Shown: positions 30,193 to 41,819 of the stretch, in pieces | Layout of the letters: every line of letters starts with the position of its first letter | Numbering within the stretch: the first letter of the stretch is position 1 | Source of the DNA: Schistocerca nitens | Lineage: Eukaryota; Arthropoda; Insecta; Orthoptera; Acrididae | DNA length: 64,000 bases | Direction: 5' to 3' | Assembly (NCBI RefSeq): GCF_023898315.1 | Contig: NC_064622.1 | Coordinates: 75,588,387 to 75,652,386, forward strand | Program-made: the position numbers and the translations under genes | The notes under the pieces: generated by a model | What the model saw: the letters and a program-made list of their open reading frames with translations, nothing else | The model's database searches: none | What the model was told of the DNA's origin: nothing

Positions 30193-32749
30193 CATCAAAG
30201 ACAGTAAAAGTCTGAGGCAGTCGGACCTTGAGGACACGATATGGAAAGACAACTGAGCAACCAACAGAATCCCCTTGTTTCAACCCATCCGTAAAAACAG
30301 CTACATAGTCGTGGTGCTCAGATAAAATGGCAGAAAATGCTGCATTAAAAACGGTGGCGGGAGTGCAATCTCTCTTGTACTGCAATAAATCTAAAATCAC
30401 TCCGGGCCTCTTCAGTAACCAGGGTGGCAGGCGGTTAAAACCTTGGATTTGGGGTTGTACAGACTCCACACCGAGGGACTCTAGTACACGTTGCACACGG
30501 ATCCCAAACGGCAACGTAGCCCGTGGACGGCGGGAAAAAAGACGGTCCAGAGGTGGATGGGCAACAAGATGGTGAGCAGGCGATCTGGGAGCTGCAAGAA
30601 ACTTACAAGCCTGGCGCACCAGCAGGAGCTGCCGCCGGATGGTAAGTGGTGGTTCGCCAGACTCAGCACAGAGGCTGGGTACGGGACTGGTCCGATAAAC
30701 ACCCGTGGCCAGTCGGATCCCACAATGGTGAACAGCGTCAAGGATCCGCAAATAAGATGGCCTCGCTGACCCATACACTGTGCACCCATAGTCCAGCCGT
30801 GAACGCACAAAAGCTCCATAAAACTGTAGGAGACGCGCCCTGTCCGCGCCCCAAGACCTGTGGCTGAGGCACTTGAGGATGTTCAGTGCCTTCAGCGTTG
30901 TGGCTTTCAAGTCACGTAGGTGTGGCAGCCATGACAACCTGGAGTCAAAAATTAGGCCCAGAAACCGCACTGTGTCTCTAAAATGTAGGACAGTATCCCC
31001 CATATGCAAGGCAGGCAAAGTACAAAGATGACGAGAACGATTAAAATGAACACAAACACACTTATCGGCAGAAAACCGAAAACCCGTCTTTGCAGCCCAC
31101 TCCTCTAACCGCCGCACTGTTAGCTGCAACTGACGGCTCACGGTTGCAACACTGGAGGAGGAACAGAAAACAGCAAAATCGTCCACAAACAAGGAGCACT
31201 GTACTGGACTCCTCACTGTAGACGTTATACTGTTGATGGCTATGGCAAAGAGGGTAACGCTTAAAACAGTGCCCTGGGGGACACCGTTCTCTTGCTCAAA
31301 GCGATCAGACAGTGTGTTACCAACGCGGGTCCGAAAAAGCCGCTGAGACAGGAAAGACCGAATGAAAATCGGGAGGCGGCCACGAAAGCCCCATTGATGC
31401 ATTTGTGCAAGAATACAGTGTCTCCAAGTAGTATCATATGCCTTACTGATATCAAAGAAGATACCGATACAGTGATGCTGACGGAGAAACTCCTGCTGAA
31501 TAGCCGCCTCTAGGAGGATCAGGTTATCGACTGTGGACCGAAATTTTCGGAATCCACACTGAAAGCGGCTAAGGAGCTGTCTGGTCTCTAACAGCCAGAC
31601 CAGACGCCGGTTAACCATCCGTTCCAGGGTCTTTCCGACACAGCTTGTCAAGGCGATGCTACGATAACTACCGGGACATGTGCGGTCCTTTCCTGGTTTG
31701 AGGAGAGGGATGAGAACTGCCTCCCTCCACGAGGTGGGGGACACTCCTGTCTGCCATATGAGATTAAAACATTCGAGGAGGATTTCCTTTGACGCCGCTG
31801 GCAGATGTCGAAGCATGGAGTACCGGATGCGGTCGTAACCTGGTGCAGTGTCAGAAGTCTCAGTAAGTGCCGATTCAAGTTCCCACGTGGAAAAAGGGGA
31901 ATTGTAGGCCTCAGAACTGTTCGACCGAAAGTCCAAGGTCGCTCTTTCGACAGTCGCACGGTAGCGACGAAACGCTGGATCCTGATTTGCAGTGGCAGTA
32001 CTTTGTGCAAAATGCTCTGCCAGCGTCTGAGCAATGGCTCTGGGTGTCGTTTGGAGGCATCCCTGGTTCAGGGCAGCAGCTATTGGTAAACGGCTATGTT
32101 TACCGGAAATCCTCCGGATGGCTTCCCATACTCTTGTGGAAGAAGTGGAACGGTTGATGGAGTCCAGGAACTCCTGCCATGACCTTTTCTTGCTCTCTTT
32201 AATGACACAGCGTGCCCTGGCTCTCGCGATTCGAAAGGCGGTAAGATTGACCGCTGTTGGGCGGCATTTAAATCGGCGAAGAGCCGCACGCCTTTCCTGG
32301 ATGGCTGAACGGCACTCTTCTGTCCACCAAGGCACAAGGCGCCGCTTAAGAGTGCCAGAAGACTGTGGTATGGACAGGTCAGCAGCATGATGGACCACAA
32401 GCGTGACGTTATTGTGGCGGTCAAAGACAGCCAACCGAGTGAACAGTGGCCAGTTAGCCCTGCCAATCATCCACGATGGTGGCCGCAGCCCCAGCAATAC
32501 ACCATCCAGGAGATGAATGCGGATAGGGAAGTGATCGCTGGAATGAAGGTCGTCAATGACCTCCCAGTGAACAGAGTCGGTGAGGGTTGGAGAGCAGAAA
32601 GATAGGTCAATGGCTGAGAATGACCCTGTAGCAGTAGAGAAATGAGTCGGAGTACCTGTGTTGAGGATGCACAACACTTGAGATGTTAGGAGGCTCTCCA
32701 AAATTCGACCTCGAGCGCAAAGAGGAGCCCCACAAGACATGATGGGCAT
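30176..32749 (-). pseudogene. LINE ORF2: endonuclease end, reverse transcriptase, RNase H start
   Basis: An 857-codon frame. Near its start SSDHFPI is the last endonuclease motif (APE type, cuts target DNA). The RT covers roughly residues 300-640: SGYRSIALTSCVGKTLERMV, CGFRKFRSTVDNL, IFFDISKAYDTTW (first catalytic Asp), NGVPQGTVLSVTLF and CSLFVDDFAVF (Asp-Asp). Then come FRFSADKCVCV and the thumb. RNase H starts at VAVFTDGLKQGD, and the frame ends shortly after in LTR sequence (VFD then VKRPL). That the RT part alone is uninterrupted for over 800 codons suggests modest age. A frameshift near 32725 separates it from the upstream endonuclease (GDVNAHHVLWGS). Confidence 0.93.
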
Positions 32750-33085
32750 TGACGTCTCCCAGGAGGAGAAATGGGCGAGGGAGTTGGTCGATAAGATCTG
32801 TGAGAGCGAATAAGGTCATTGTATCCAGAGGGGGTAAATAAAGGGAGCAAACGGTAAGCCTCCGAGGTGAATGAATTTCAACTGCAACTGCTTGCAGGTC
32901 AGTATCCAGGGGGAGAGCAGGTCATCTTTGCGATATGACGTATAGCCCCTTAGTACAGGAGCATCAGATGGTTTTAAATGCGTTTCCTGTAAACACAAGC
33001 ACAGGGGGCGTTGCCGTCCTAGGAGGTACAGTTCCCCCACATGTGCCCGGAATCCATTCATGTTCCACTGTATAATGGGAGCCAT
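32607..33085 (-). pseudogene. LINE ORF2 N-terminus, endonuclease
   Basis: ATG at 33085-33083, giving APIIQWNMNGFRAHVGEL and CLQETHLKPSD (Asn and Glu of the APE-like active site), then a break near 32930. The reading resumes in another frame as PRPFLLLGDVNAHHVLWG (Asp and Asn of the catalytic centre). Two frameshifts thus separate the endonuclease pieces. ORF2 ATG follows the ORF1 stop closely, in the same frame. Confidence 0.85.
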
Positions 33086-33088
33086 CTA

Positions 33089-33517
33089 TCAGGGTGGGAG
33101 TACCTTCATTCTCACTTTCTGTCGGGGAGCAGAGCCCACAACAGGTGGAGGCTCAGTTTTGGGGCGAGATGATTGCCCCAGTCTGACGTCAACCTCCATC
33201 GCCTGAGAAGAGGAGTCGAGAGAGACATCAGAGAGAATGACATCCACATCAGGAGACTGTATAACTGCCGTCTCCTTTAGTGGGCGAGTCTTCACCTTTG
33301 TCTTTGGCTTCGATGTTCTGGCCTGAGGTGGCATTGAGGCCAAAACCTCAGAAGCAGTAGGGGGTGTAGCAGCGCTGGGCAGTGCACAAGACTGGACCCG
33401 GGAAGGGGCAGGAAGTTCCATGATGTCAGCTACCACGGCCTGGTCAGAAGGCCGGGGGGGGGGGGGGGGGAGCAAGAAGCGACCATTTACGGCGCTAGCA
33501 TGGAACTCCTTAGACAA
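33089..33517 (-). pseudogene. LINE ORF1, C-terminal part (nucleic-acid-binding gag-like)
   Basis: A 142-codon frame: a proline run (from the G run at 33457-33470 of the plus strand), then Pro/Ser/Thr-rich low-complexity sequence with basic KPKTKVKTRPLKE and a KVRMKVLPP end. Such disordered, basic ends are seen at the C-terminus of ORF1 proteins upstream of APE-type ORF2s. I see no CCHC knuckle. Stop TGA is followed by TAG and then the ORF2 ATG. Frames right of 33517 (33739-33533, NEGSRGTKRNKVSLHFP) may be more of ORF1 after a frameshift. Confidence 0.55.
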
Positions 33518-33766
33518 GACAGTGATCGAGCATCACATTTCATACGGTTGTTCATCAATGTTTTGATCTCCGTTCAAGCAGGGGTCAGGGAAGTGCAGAG
33601 AAACCTTGTTTCTCTTTGTACCTCTAGAACCTTCGTTAAGTGGAGACTCTAGCAGTATTGCATTTTGCAAAAGACTTTTTCTTGAACTTGCAATTTTTGA
33701 GGGAGTGTACCAGTTGGGCTGTGTGCATAATGTCCTCAAGCAACATGGGGTCAGTATCAGGTGATA

Positions 33767-35309
33767 CAGGATGTTTCAAAAATGACCGGTATATTTGAAA
33801 CGGCAATAAAAACTAAACGAGCAGCGATAGAAATACACCGTTTGTTACAATATGCTTGGGACAACAGTACATTTTCAGGCGGACAAACTTTCGAAATTAC
33901 AGTAGTTACAATTTTCAACAACAGATGGCACTGCAAGTGATGTGAAAGATATAGAAGACAACGCAGTCTGTGGGTGCGCCATTCTGTACGTCGTCTTTCT
34001 GCTGTAGGCGTGTGCTGTTCACAACGTACAAGTGTGCTGTAGACAACATGGTTTTTTCCTTAGAACAGAGGATTTTTCTGGTGTTGGAATTCCACCGCCT
34101 AGAACACAGTGTTGTTGCAACAAGAAGAAGTTTTCAACGGAGGTTTAATGTAACCAAAGGACCGAAAAGCGATACAATAAAGGATCTGTTTGAAAAATTT
34201 CAACGGACTGGGAAAGTGACGGATGAACGTGCTGGAAAGGTAGGGCGACCGCGTACGGCAACCACAGAGGGCAACGCGCAGCTAGTGCAGCAGGTGATCC
34301 AACAGCGGCCTCGGGTTTCCGTTCGCCGTGTTGCAGCTGCGGTCCAAATGACGCCAACGTCCACGTATCGTCTCATGCGCCAGAGTTTACACCTCCATCC
34401 ATACAAAATTCAAACGCGGCAACCCCTCACCGCCGCTACCATTGCTGCACGAGAGACATTCGCTAACGATATAGTGCACAGGATTGATGACGGCGATATG
34501 CATGTGGGCAGCATTTGGTTTACTGACGAAGCTTATTTTTACCTGGACGGCTTCGTCAATAAACAGAACTGGCGCATATGGGGAACCGAAAAGCCCCATG
34601 TTGCAGTCCCATCGTCCCTGCATCCTCAAAAAGTACTGGTCTGGGCCGCCATGTCTTCCAAAGGAATCATTGGCCCATTGTTCAGATCCGAAACGATTAC
34701 TGCATCACGCTATCTGGACATTCTTCGTGAATTTGTGGCGGTACAAACTGCCTTAGACGACACTGCGAACACCTCGTGGTTTATGCAAGATGGTGCCCGG
34801 CCACATCGCACGGCCGACGTCTTTAATTTCCTGAATGAATATTTCGATGATCGTGTGATTGCTTTGGGCTATCCGAAACATACAAGAGGCGGCGTGGATT
34901 GGCCTCCCTATTCGCCAGACATGAACCCCTGTGAATTCTTTCTGTGGCGACACTTGAAAGACCAGGTGTACCACCGGAATCCAGAAACAATTGAACAGCT
35001 GAAGCAGTACATCTCATCTGCATGTGAAGCCATTCCGCCAGACACGTTGTCAAAGGTTTCGGGTAATTTCATTCAGCGACTACGCCATATTATTGTTACG
35101 CATGGTGGATATGTGGAAAATATCGTACTATAGAGTTTCCCAGACCGCAGCGCCATCTGTTGTTGAAAATTGTAACTACTCTAATTTCGAAAGTTAGTCT
35201 GCCTGAAAATGTTGTCCCAAGCATATTGCAACAAACGGTGTATTTCTATCGCTGCTCGTTTAGTTTTTATTGCCGTTTCAAATATACCCGTCATTTTTGA
35301 AACACCCTG
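33767..35309 (+). mobile_element. Complete IS630/Tc1/mariner-type transposon, copy A
   Basis: TA duplicated at 33765-33766 and 35310-35311. Terminal inverted repeats of about 165 bp begin CAGGATGTTTCAAAAATGAC (left) and CAGGGTGTTTCAAAAATGAC (right arm, complement); they extend through GCAGCGATAGAAATACACCG and GTTACAATTTTCAACAACAG. Long terminal repeats with TA targets fit Tc1-like elements. The 1543-bp element contains one unbroken transposase gene. A second copy lies at 54621-56168. Confidence 0.96.
34048..35133 (+). CDS. Intact-looking transposase of copy A (wide D-D spacing)
   Basis: Length 361 residues from MVFSLEQRIFLVLEFHRLE (ATG at 34048). The frame is open further up (ATG at 33970), but the second Met begins the conserved helix-turn-helix, and copy B agrees from there. 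N-terminal domains bind the ends: SVVATRRSFQRRF and TIKDLFEKFQRTG, then the linker GKVGRPRTAT and a second HTH (VSVRRVAAAVQM). Catalysis: IWFTDEAYFYLDG (first Asp), FMQDGARPH (second Asp). The third block WPPYSPDMNPCEFFLW has E where copy B has D. Counting from QDGARPH to that residue gives 47 intervening positions, against 34 in mariner and 41 in the DD41D families. No stop, so it may be expressed if there is a promoter. R in LWRHLKD is G in copy B and may harm function. Confidence 0.92.
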   Translation: MVFSLEQRIFLVLEFHRLEHSVVATRRSFQRRFNVTKGPKSDTIKDLFEKFQRTGKVTDERAGKVGRPRTATTEGNAQLVQQVIQQRPRVSVRRVAAAVQMTPTSTYRLMRQSLHLHPYKIQTRQPLTAATIAARETFANDIVHRIDDGDMHVGSIWFTDEAYFYLDGFVNKQNWRIWGTEKPHVAVPSSLHPQKVLVWAAMSSKGIIGPLFRSETITASRYLDILREFVAVQTALDDTANTSWFMQDGARPHRTADVFNFLNEYFDDRVIALGYPKHTRGGVDWPPYSPDMNPCEFFLWRHLKDQVYHRNPETIEQLKQYISSACEAIPPDTLSKVSGNFIQRLRHIIVTHGGYVENIVL

Positions 35310-35311
35310 TA

Positions 35312-36330
35312 TTTGCAACATTGAAAATGGTGATTATGGGGCGATTAATCCATCAATTTCATCTAGAACCATAAATTCTGCGACACAGTCGCTGCTGAAA
35401 GAAAGACATGAGTTTGTTCTTTTTGTGCCAATAACTGACTTTATCTCATACGTTTTTAAATAGTATGATGTAAAATTAATGATTGATAATGCCTCGGTAC
35501 ATATTTTGTTACATTAAATCTTGTCTATATATTTTTTCATACTTGCTATATATATAGGAAGTAAACACTACGTTTCTTTCACCATTCCTCTGAGAATGAC
35601 GACAGAAAGTGGCGTTATTACATAGCTACCACAGACATCCAGTGAAGGGAGGGAGATGCAGAAGTCACATTTCAACTGCCTGAAGGACAATCTCTGTGGT
35701 AAGCTGTGCCGTAACCGATAGCTGAAGCTCAGTCAGTCGCAAGTTCCAGCAGACGAAAAACAACAGAGAAAAACGAAGAAAATTTCCTTGCAATGCCAAA
35801 GCGCATTTATAAGTTGATAAATACAAACTAACTGCGAGGCGTGTCTCTTCCACACTTCGCAATCAGTCAGAACTCGTTGTCTATTTCAGCTGACTCTGAC
35901 GGTAGTGATTTTCCCATAACCGAGGTACAATATCCACGATACACTCTTGGCGTAGACCATTTAATAAATGAAAAGCGCTAGTTTGCTTTTGTTCTTCAGT
36001 ATTACTTTTATTGTACTGTCACCAAAGAAGTTAAAATGTTTGTAAACATCGTTGGAAGAGAAGTTACACACCTAGATTGAAGCAGAAATTTAACTCTCTT
36101 TGCATACGTGACCTTGTGTCTTAATTATAAGGTAATTGTAATAATATACACAAAAAGGAAATGGAGAGTGTTACACCATGAGCACATTCATCGAAACCCA
36201 ATATAATGTTAAGTACATGGATTGCGCAGAAATGTGGGAACACAGCGATAAATGAGAATGCTGAACATAAATGCAGATGCTAATCGAGGACGCTGGTTGT
36301 GCTGCTGTATCTGCCAATGAAGGTACCTAT
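35312..36330. other. No gene recognised
   Basis: No supported frame or repeat. Not recognisable as the continuation of the LINE that ends at the left side of copy A. Confidence 0.3.
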
Positions 36331-37640
36331 GCAGTATCCTCAATACGTTGAAAACGTCAATCACGGTCGTAACACTGTCCAGTATTGTTGTAAATCGGAG
36401 CTAAGTGAAATTGCTGGTGCCTGTGTATGTGTGCTTGGTGCTTCTGGCACCAAGGTATCCAAAGTGTTTGGTGTTTCAACCGCCACCGTATCCATGTTTT
36501 ACGCCGCTTGTAGAGTGGAGGAGAGACATCATCTGTATAAGTAACAACATGGAGGAAAGTGTGTGTTTAGTGTTCGTGAAGAAGAACGGTCACCGAAGAG
36601 GACTGAGACGAAACAAGGGTCAACAGGTGCAAAATTGACTGCAGAACTGAATGTCGCACTCGGGAACTCTCTCAGCACCAACGTAACACGAACTGAGCTC
36701 CATAAGCTGAGTACTGATGAATGAGCTGGTATTCCTAAACTACTCATCAGCGATGCAATGCAGGAGAACGTGGTGCCGTAGACATTTCGACCATGGAGCG
36801 TTGGAAAAGATTCAAACGGTTCAAATGGCTCTGAGCACTACGGGACTCAACTGCTGATGTCATAAGTCCCCTAGAACTTAGACCTACTTAAACCTAACTA
36901 ACCTAAGGACATCACTCACATCCGTGCCCGAGGCAGGATTCGAACCTGCGACCGTATCGGTCCCGCGGTTCCAGACTGTAGCGCCTAGAACCGCTCGGCC
37001 ACTCGGGCCGGCGTTGGAAAAGAGCCATTTGATCGGATGATTCTTGTTTCAACCAATTTCCAAATTCCAGCCGATCTTACGTCACAAGAGTGAAAAATGG
37101 CGAGGATTCAGTGATGACTTGGGCAACCATATTGTGGTATTCGGAGACCCCTTCGTGTCTCTGAAAGGTCACATTGCTGCCAAGGATTAGGTGACCATTT
37201 TGTCTGATCGAGTCCAGTCAATAGTAGAATGTTTGTTTCCCAACGGTGATGCTGTTTCTCAAGACGAATGGGCCTCTTTCCACATAGGTTGTAACGTCCA
37301 GGACTCGTTTTGTGAGCATGAGGATGAATTATGCAATCTCCATGGCCATCAAAGTCACCAGATCTCAGTATTATTGAGCCTTTGTCAGCTACTGGATCAG
37401 GGTCCTGGATCGCTGTCCATCTCCATCATTGTCATCTGAAATTGTCACTATTTTACAGGTAGAGTGGTCCCGATTCGCCCGAAAACCATATAGCATCTGG
37501 ATGTATCCATTCCTAGACGACTGTAATCTATTTTGAATCCCAACGGATTACCCACACCGTATTAGTCATGGCAATTTGTTGTGTTTTTGGCGTTTCCATT
37601 CTTTTCTTCCAACCTCTGTATTTACAAGCCTGTGAAATCA
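36330..37640 (+). pseudogene. Tc1-like transposon relic, split by a SINE-A
   Basis: Pieces in order: SKVFGVSTATVSMFYAACR (helix-turn-helix, 36440-36510), TAELNVALGNSLSTNVTRTE (second DNA-binding part, 36640), then the SINE, then an internal stretch with AAKD..TILSDRVQSIVECL (37180-37235), NGDAVSQDEWASFH (second catalytic block, near 37240, where an Asp-Asn would be expected in DDNAP), and a block like PDLSIIEPL (near 37365). The C-terminus (SIPRRL-like) is near 37515. The order is that of a Tc1-type DD34E transposase, but stops and shifts are everywhere and the catalytic residues are only partly kept. A second, unrelated mariner relic meets it from the other side. Confidence 0.7.
36811..37010 (-). 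mobile_element. SINE-A copy 6, inside the Tc1 relic
   Basis: Full-length; perfect 13-bp target-site duplication GCGTTGGAAAAGA (36798-36810, 37011-37023). Confidence 0.97.
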
Positions 37641-37649
37641 ATAAAATTT

Positions 37650-38215
37650 CATGCATAAGCGACACTATTTTCTGTATTTTTCGAGGAGAGGTGGTGTGGC
37701 GCCACTTCATGGATTGCTGTTTTGTTTCTGTTTCGGTTTCTTCGTCTGTGACGATGTTCGACCAAAAATTGTCACGGGCAGCCTCGTACGGCACAAGCAA
37801 TTCCGCACAAGTGGTCTCTCGTTGCTATTTATGCTCCTGTGTTAGGTGGCGTGGAAACAAGCGGGCACACACCTTCGACTACCCCAACTGGTGGACGAGT
37901 GTGTCACCACTGCCAACTAAGACGTCCAGTTGACCAAAGAAGTGTTTGATTGTGATCTATCGATCACCTCTAACGAAAGTGTCCGCACGTTCCAACAGTG
38001 CAGGATTGAGAGTTGTGCGACCGGTTGGAACACGGGAGATCGAACAGATTTGAGCGACCTTGTTGCGATGATGACAGAGAACGGCTTACCATGCTTTTGT
38101 TCACTGGCAGATTCCAGATTTTCTGCAAGCGCCTATGAATACCTGCGATGCTCTGGTTTTCCGCCAAAAGAAACTCAGTGGCAGTTCTCTGCTTGGCAAG
38201 CAGGTCCGTCAAAGT
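37650..38215 (-). pseudogene. mariner transposase relic, N-terminal half
   Basis: Read right to left: LAKQRTATEFLLAENQSIAG with IHRRLQKIWNLPVNKSMVSR (paired-type helix-turn-helix, 38212-38050), LFDLPCSNRS (linker), then in another frame NIVTDEETETETKQQSMKWR and HTTSPRKI (37760-37690). That is the first catalytic Asp region of mariner (TGDET... then QSMEWRH-type block), with the Asp retained. The C-terminal half with the other two Asp is absent. Left of 37650 the Tc1 relic begins, on the other strand. Confidence 0.72.
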
Positions 38216-38253
38216 TCCCCGTCAAAAGAAACTCAGTGGCAGCTCTCTGCTTT
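38158..38253. repeat. Near-tandem 36-bp duplication
   Basis: CCGCCAAAAGAAACTCAGTG at 38161 and CCGTCAAAAGAAACTCAGTG at 38219, each followed by GCAG(T/C)TCTCTGCTT. Two or three differences; inside the mariner N-terminus. Confidence 0.85.
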
Positions 38254-38727
38254 GAACTCGTGTCTGTCCCATACCTCATTCTGAGGGCTAACTCTTACGT
38301 CATTTTGATGGCTACGTTTAGTACCGTCTCCCATTGGAACTTCGTGAAACTATACGGGCCGAAGTGCTAATATTCCCCTACGTCCCACAACAAAGTCTTC
38401 ATTGTTATAACCGAAACTGACAGAGAAAGAAAAAGGGCTGATTAGTTATTGTACGGCTTTTGTACAGCGACTGCGAGAGGCAACGATGTGGACCGATGAC
38501 GATGGATGGTTTGGAGAGAGCGATAGGCACGATTCTAACGATTGTTCGTTCAGCTCTAGCGATAGACGGTTGGCAAAAGCTGATTACCCGGCAGATGTTA
38601 CGGACATTATGTCCCTCTTCCATCCCTCCCTCCCCTCCCTCCACCCACCGCCACGAAGTGCTGTGCTCAGATACCGATTTGCCATGGACAGAAACAAAGT
38701 GGAACACTGAATGGTGTTTTGTTGGTG
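38254..38727. other. No gene recognised
   Basis: A CCCTCC-rich stretch lies at 38621-38650. A minus-strand frame of 100 codons shows no domain. Confidence 0.3.
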
Positions 38728-38739
38728 TTCATCGATGAG

Positions 38740-38941
38740 TTCAAACGATTCAAATGGCTCTGAGCACTATGGGACTTAACATCTGAGGTCATCAGTCCCC
38801 TAGAACTTAGAACTACTTAAACCTAACTAACCTAAGGACAGCACACACATCCATGCCCGAGGCAGGATTCGAACCTGTGACCGTAGCGGTCACGCGGTTC
38901 CAGACTGAAGCGCCTAGAACCGCACGGCCACACCGGCCGGC
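38740..38941 (-). mobile_element. SINE-A copy 7
   Basis: Full-length; target-site duplication TTCATCGATGAG (38728-38739) versus TTCAGCGATGAG (38942-38953), 11 of 12. Confidence 0.96.
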
Positions 38942-38953
38942 TTCAGCGATGAG

Positions 38954-40780
38954 ACACACTCTGTTTGGTGGCCGTTAGATCGACTTCAGTCTGTTGGTAG
39001 ACTGGAAGCAGTGACTCCAGAGATCCATTCTCCTGAATCGTGAGGTGTTGACCTATTGGATACGACAACAAGACTGATTCCGTAATTGTTGAAGGGAAGC
39101 TAAATGCTCCCCAGCATGTGGCACATTGCGGCAGGATAATGCGAGACCCCCACAAGCGCCTCGAGGAAGTACATATCCTTGACCGATCTGACCCCTCCTC
39201 TCTCCAGTCTTCTGATCTGTGATCCAAAGTGTGCGATGAGAAGACGTTTATTTTCATACCTCGCCTCCAGCCAGCAACCATCTTGAAATTGCACAACGTG
39301 TTCTTCAGGCACGACAGTAAATTTCTTAGTCTCTGTATGTTCATCGTTTTAGCGATGGTCGCGGGACTCGGCTGTTCGACTGATGATGTCAAATTACACA
39401 CCCTTTAGCATTCAATTTTCAACCTTATTTTATTAGGCAACCAGTTTCGTAGCTTTATTACGCCATCTTCAGGCCCCAGACCGATGTGTAGGAATAATCT
39501 ACCTCGCTTGTGTTCGAAGCAAGGGCCAGCAACCACTGGTACCGGTATTAGTAGATATCTGCTGCAGTGTCTAACAACCCTACCACAACAAAGGTCATTT
39601 TCGGGCAATAACAAAGTTATATTATGTGGCAGGTGTCATTAGAGGACATTTAATAAAGTCATTTTTTGAAATAATGGATAAACTAGGCACTCGTCTTTTC
39701 GTGTTTCCCACGCTGGTCTCGTTGTGAACTCATGGCTCAATCGTCGAAAATCTAGATAGTGATGATTCCAAGCTCGGATGCAAAGAGGCCTAGGTATTAT
39801 TCTGCGATATTCAAAAGTTTTATAGACGTGTTTCATAAACCATTCTTGAAGATTAAACTTTTGCAAGTTAAGACAATGGTGATGTAAAAAAGCAATCAGC
39901 ACTCAGAATTTAAGTTACACTTCTTTTTTTATTACTTTTGTTGCAAATCACTTCACAATATAAAACATACTTGAAAATATCTTCCTCACTGTTAAAGTTC
40001 ACATTTCATAAACTGACTACAATTTGCGTCTTTTCAACATGACGACCAAGACTTGACTCTCTAATAACCGCTTACGCGCCCAAAAATCAGAGTTACAAGT
40101 ACGCCAAAGTCATAGTGACAAAAGAAAGAATACACATAAGAATAATATCATTGCAATATATACATATCGATGTATCGAAGTACCTCAACATTAATGAAAT
40201 CAGATCTAAATGTTGTCACAGAAATATGTTAACTATTTTACAGAAACACAGTAGAATATTGCTGGTATCGAGAGGTTGAGGTTAGGTGCCGTAATGGTTA
40301 CGTAATTCAAGTACCAGTACAAGTGGCTACTTCAAACATCACCCGGCGAGTGAAATCGGTTGATTTGTGGAGGATGTCGTTACATTATTTACATTTATAC
40401 GTGTAAATTTCCAGTCCATCGTACAGGAATAAATATCCCAGTGTCATCCCCAGTGACATCCTCAACGAACAAATCAATCTAAAATATAAAAATTATTTAG
40501 GAAATTTAATTGAAATTTTAGAAAAAGAAAACTAATAAAGCCCATGTGATACACAAAAACAATAGACAACATTTAACTACAGCTAACAAAAAGTTCTAAT
40601 ATCTAAGTTATAGATCCATCATGGCTGACTTTCAGTGATATGATTTACTCTGTAAACATAAAGCATCATGGGATCGATAATTGTCATTTTATCTGTCAAA
40701 ACTAGTTTTATATGCAGACGAAATTGCGTTATTGATACAAATCGTCACTAGACTGCGAGCCCATCACAGAAGAAGCTCTC
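38954..40780. other. No gene recognised
   Basis: The minus-strand frames at 39401-38943 (152 codons) and 39312-39100 have no known domain and overlap each other. A CTGAAGATGGCG...CGAAACTGG motif is on the minus strand at 39473-39439. The rest is AT-rich. Confidence 0.3.
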
Positions 40781-40794
40781 GAAACACGTAAAAA

Positions 40795-40992
40795 AATGGT
40801 TCAAATGGCTCTGAGCACTATGCGACTTAACTTCTAAGGTCATCAGTCGCCTAGAACTTAGAACTAATTAAACCTAACTAACCTAAGGACATCACACACA
40901 TCCATGCCCGAGGCAGGATTCGAACCTGCGACCGTAGCGGTCGCCCGGTTCCAGACTGTAGCGCCCAGAACCGCACGGCCACTCCGGCCGGC
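40795..40992 (-). mobile_element. SINE-A copy 8
   Basis: Full-length; target-site duplication AAACACGTAAAAA (40782-40794) versus AAACACTTAAAAA (40993-41005). Confidence 0.96.
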
Positions 40993-41005
40993 AAACACTT
41001 AAAAA

Positions 41006-41800
41006 TACGAATAATTTCGAGATAAGTGAAGTGCAAGACATAAACTGCGTAAATACTGAATAAAATTTTCATCTTTAGGATTCAAATCGAGACAGTTGCA
41101 GACATTAAACTTCATTTGGTTCGAACTAAACTGAAAAGGAATGCCCGCAAGTCTACATTCTATAAAAGTCCTTAAAAAACGTGCTGTCCGTTTTAAAAGA
41201 TGTTTTGGTTCGTCTGGTCTCTGACATGTTTCTTTGGAACTGGTCCGTTCAGCACGTCATCAGAGGCCTTGTACCCGAATAACGGGAAGAGTTTGTTTGG
41301 AAGCGAGCCGAAAGACAACAAACAGCGTCCGGTAAAGAGGACTTTAACCATTTAATTTCCCGTCTACCAGTTCCCAACTCAAAGGGTCCAACTTTGTTCA
41401 CAGTTTAATCGCCACCTGCTCCAGCCTCACGTACGCATAACGAACGTCCACTGTGCTGCAAAAGTAAACGAACGCCATCACCCGATTACGATGCAAATCG
41501 CCGGACACGAACAACAAAGCCCCAGCACCACGGCTTCCTGTCTTCTGCTCGTCGTTTCCTCGCAACACAAACACAAGTTCTCGGATTATCTAATAGAAAG
41601 TCGGTTATTTGGGCAGGGTATATAGATTTACTAAATTAGTTGCCGCTGTCAGCGTTATTATAGGACGGCATGGAAATGTAGATTTGTTTCAGAATAGTAT
41701 TACATCGTTCTTATTCCTAAATTATATCCTCTCCTTCATTAAAAAACCTGTCTTTTTCTGGAGGCAAAACGATAAACAAGTAATAAGGTAATGTATATGA
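41006..41800. other. No gene recognised
   Basis: No known repeat or domain seen. Moderately GC-rich at 41270-41580. Confidence 0.3.
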
Positions 41801-41819
41801 TCCTTACGAATAATGTTCT

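Larger units (their letters stand above)
28672..33520 (-). mobile_element. Long LINE of the RNase H-bearing (I-like) type, interrupted by a solo LTR
   Basis: From right to left: the end of ORF1, ORF2 with endonuclease, RT and RNase H, then a C-terminal zinc-finger-like region and a 3' end with the phrase GCGCTGATGACCTCGATGTT near 28710. Not counting the 548-bp LTR inserted at 29645-30192, it is about 4.3 kb. The RNase H domain downstream of the RT places it with the I-superclade of LINEs. ORF2 is broken by frameshifts in the endonuclease and is no longer a single frame. ORF1 might extend right to 33750 (a 68-codon frame) where the next transposon begins. Confidence 0.9.
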
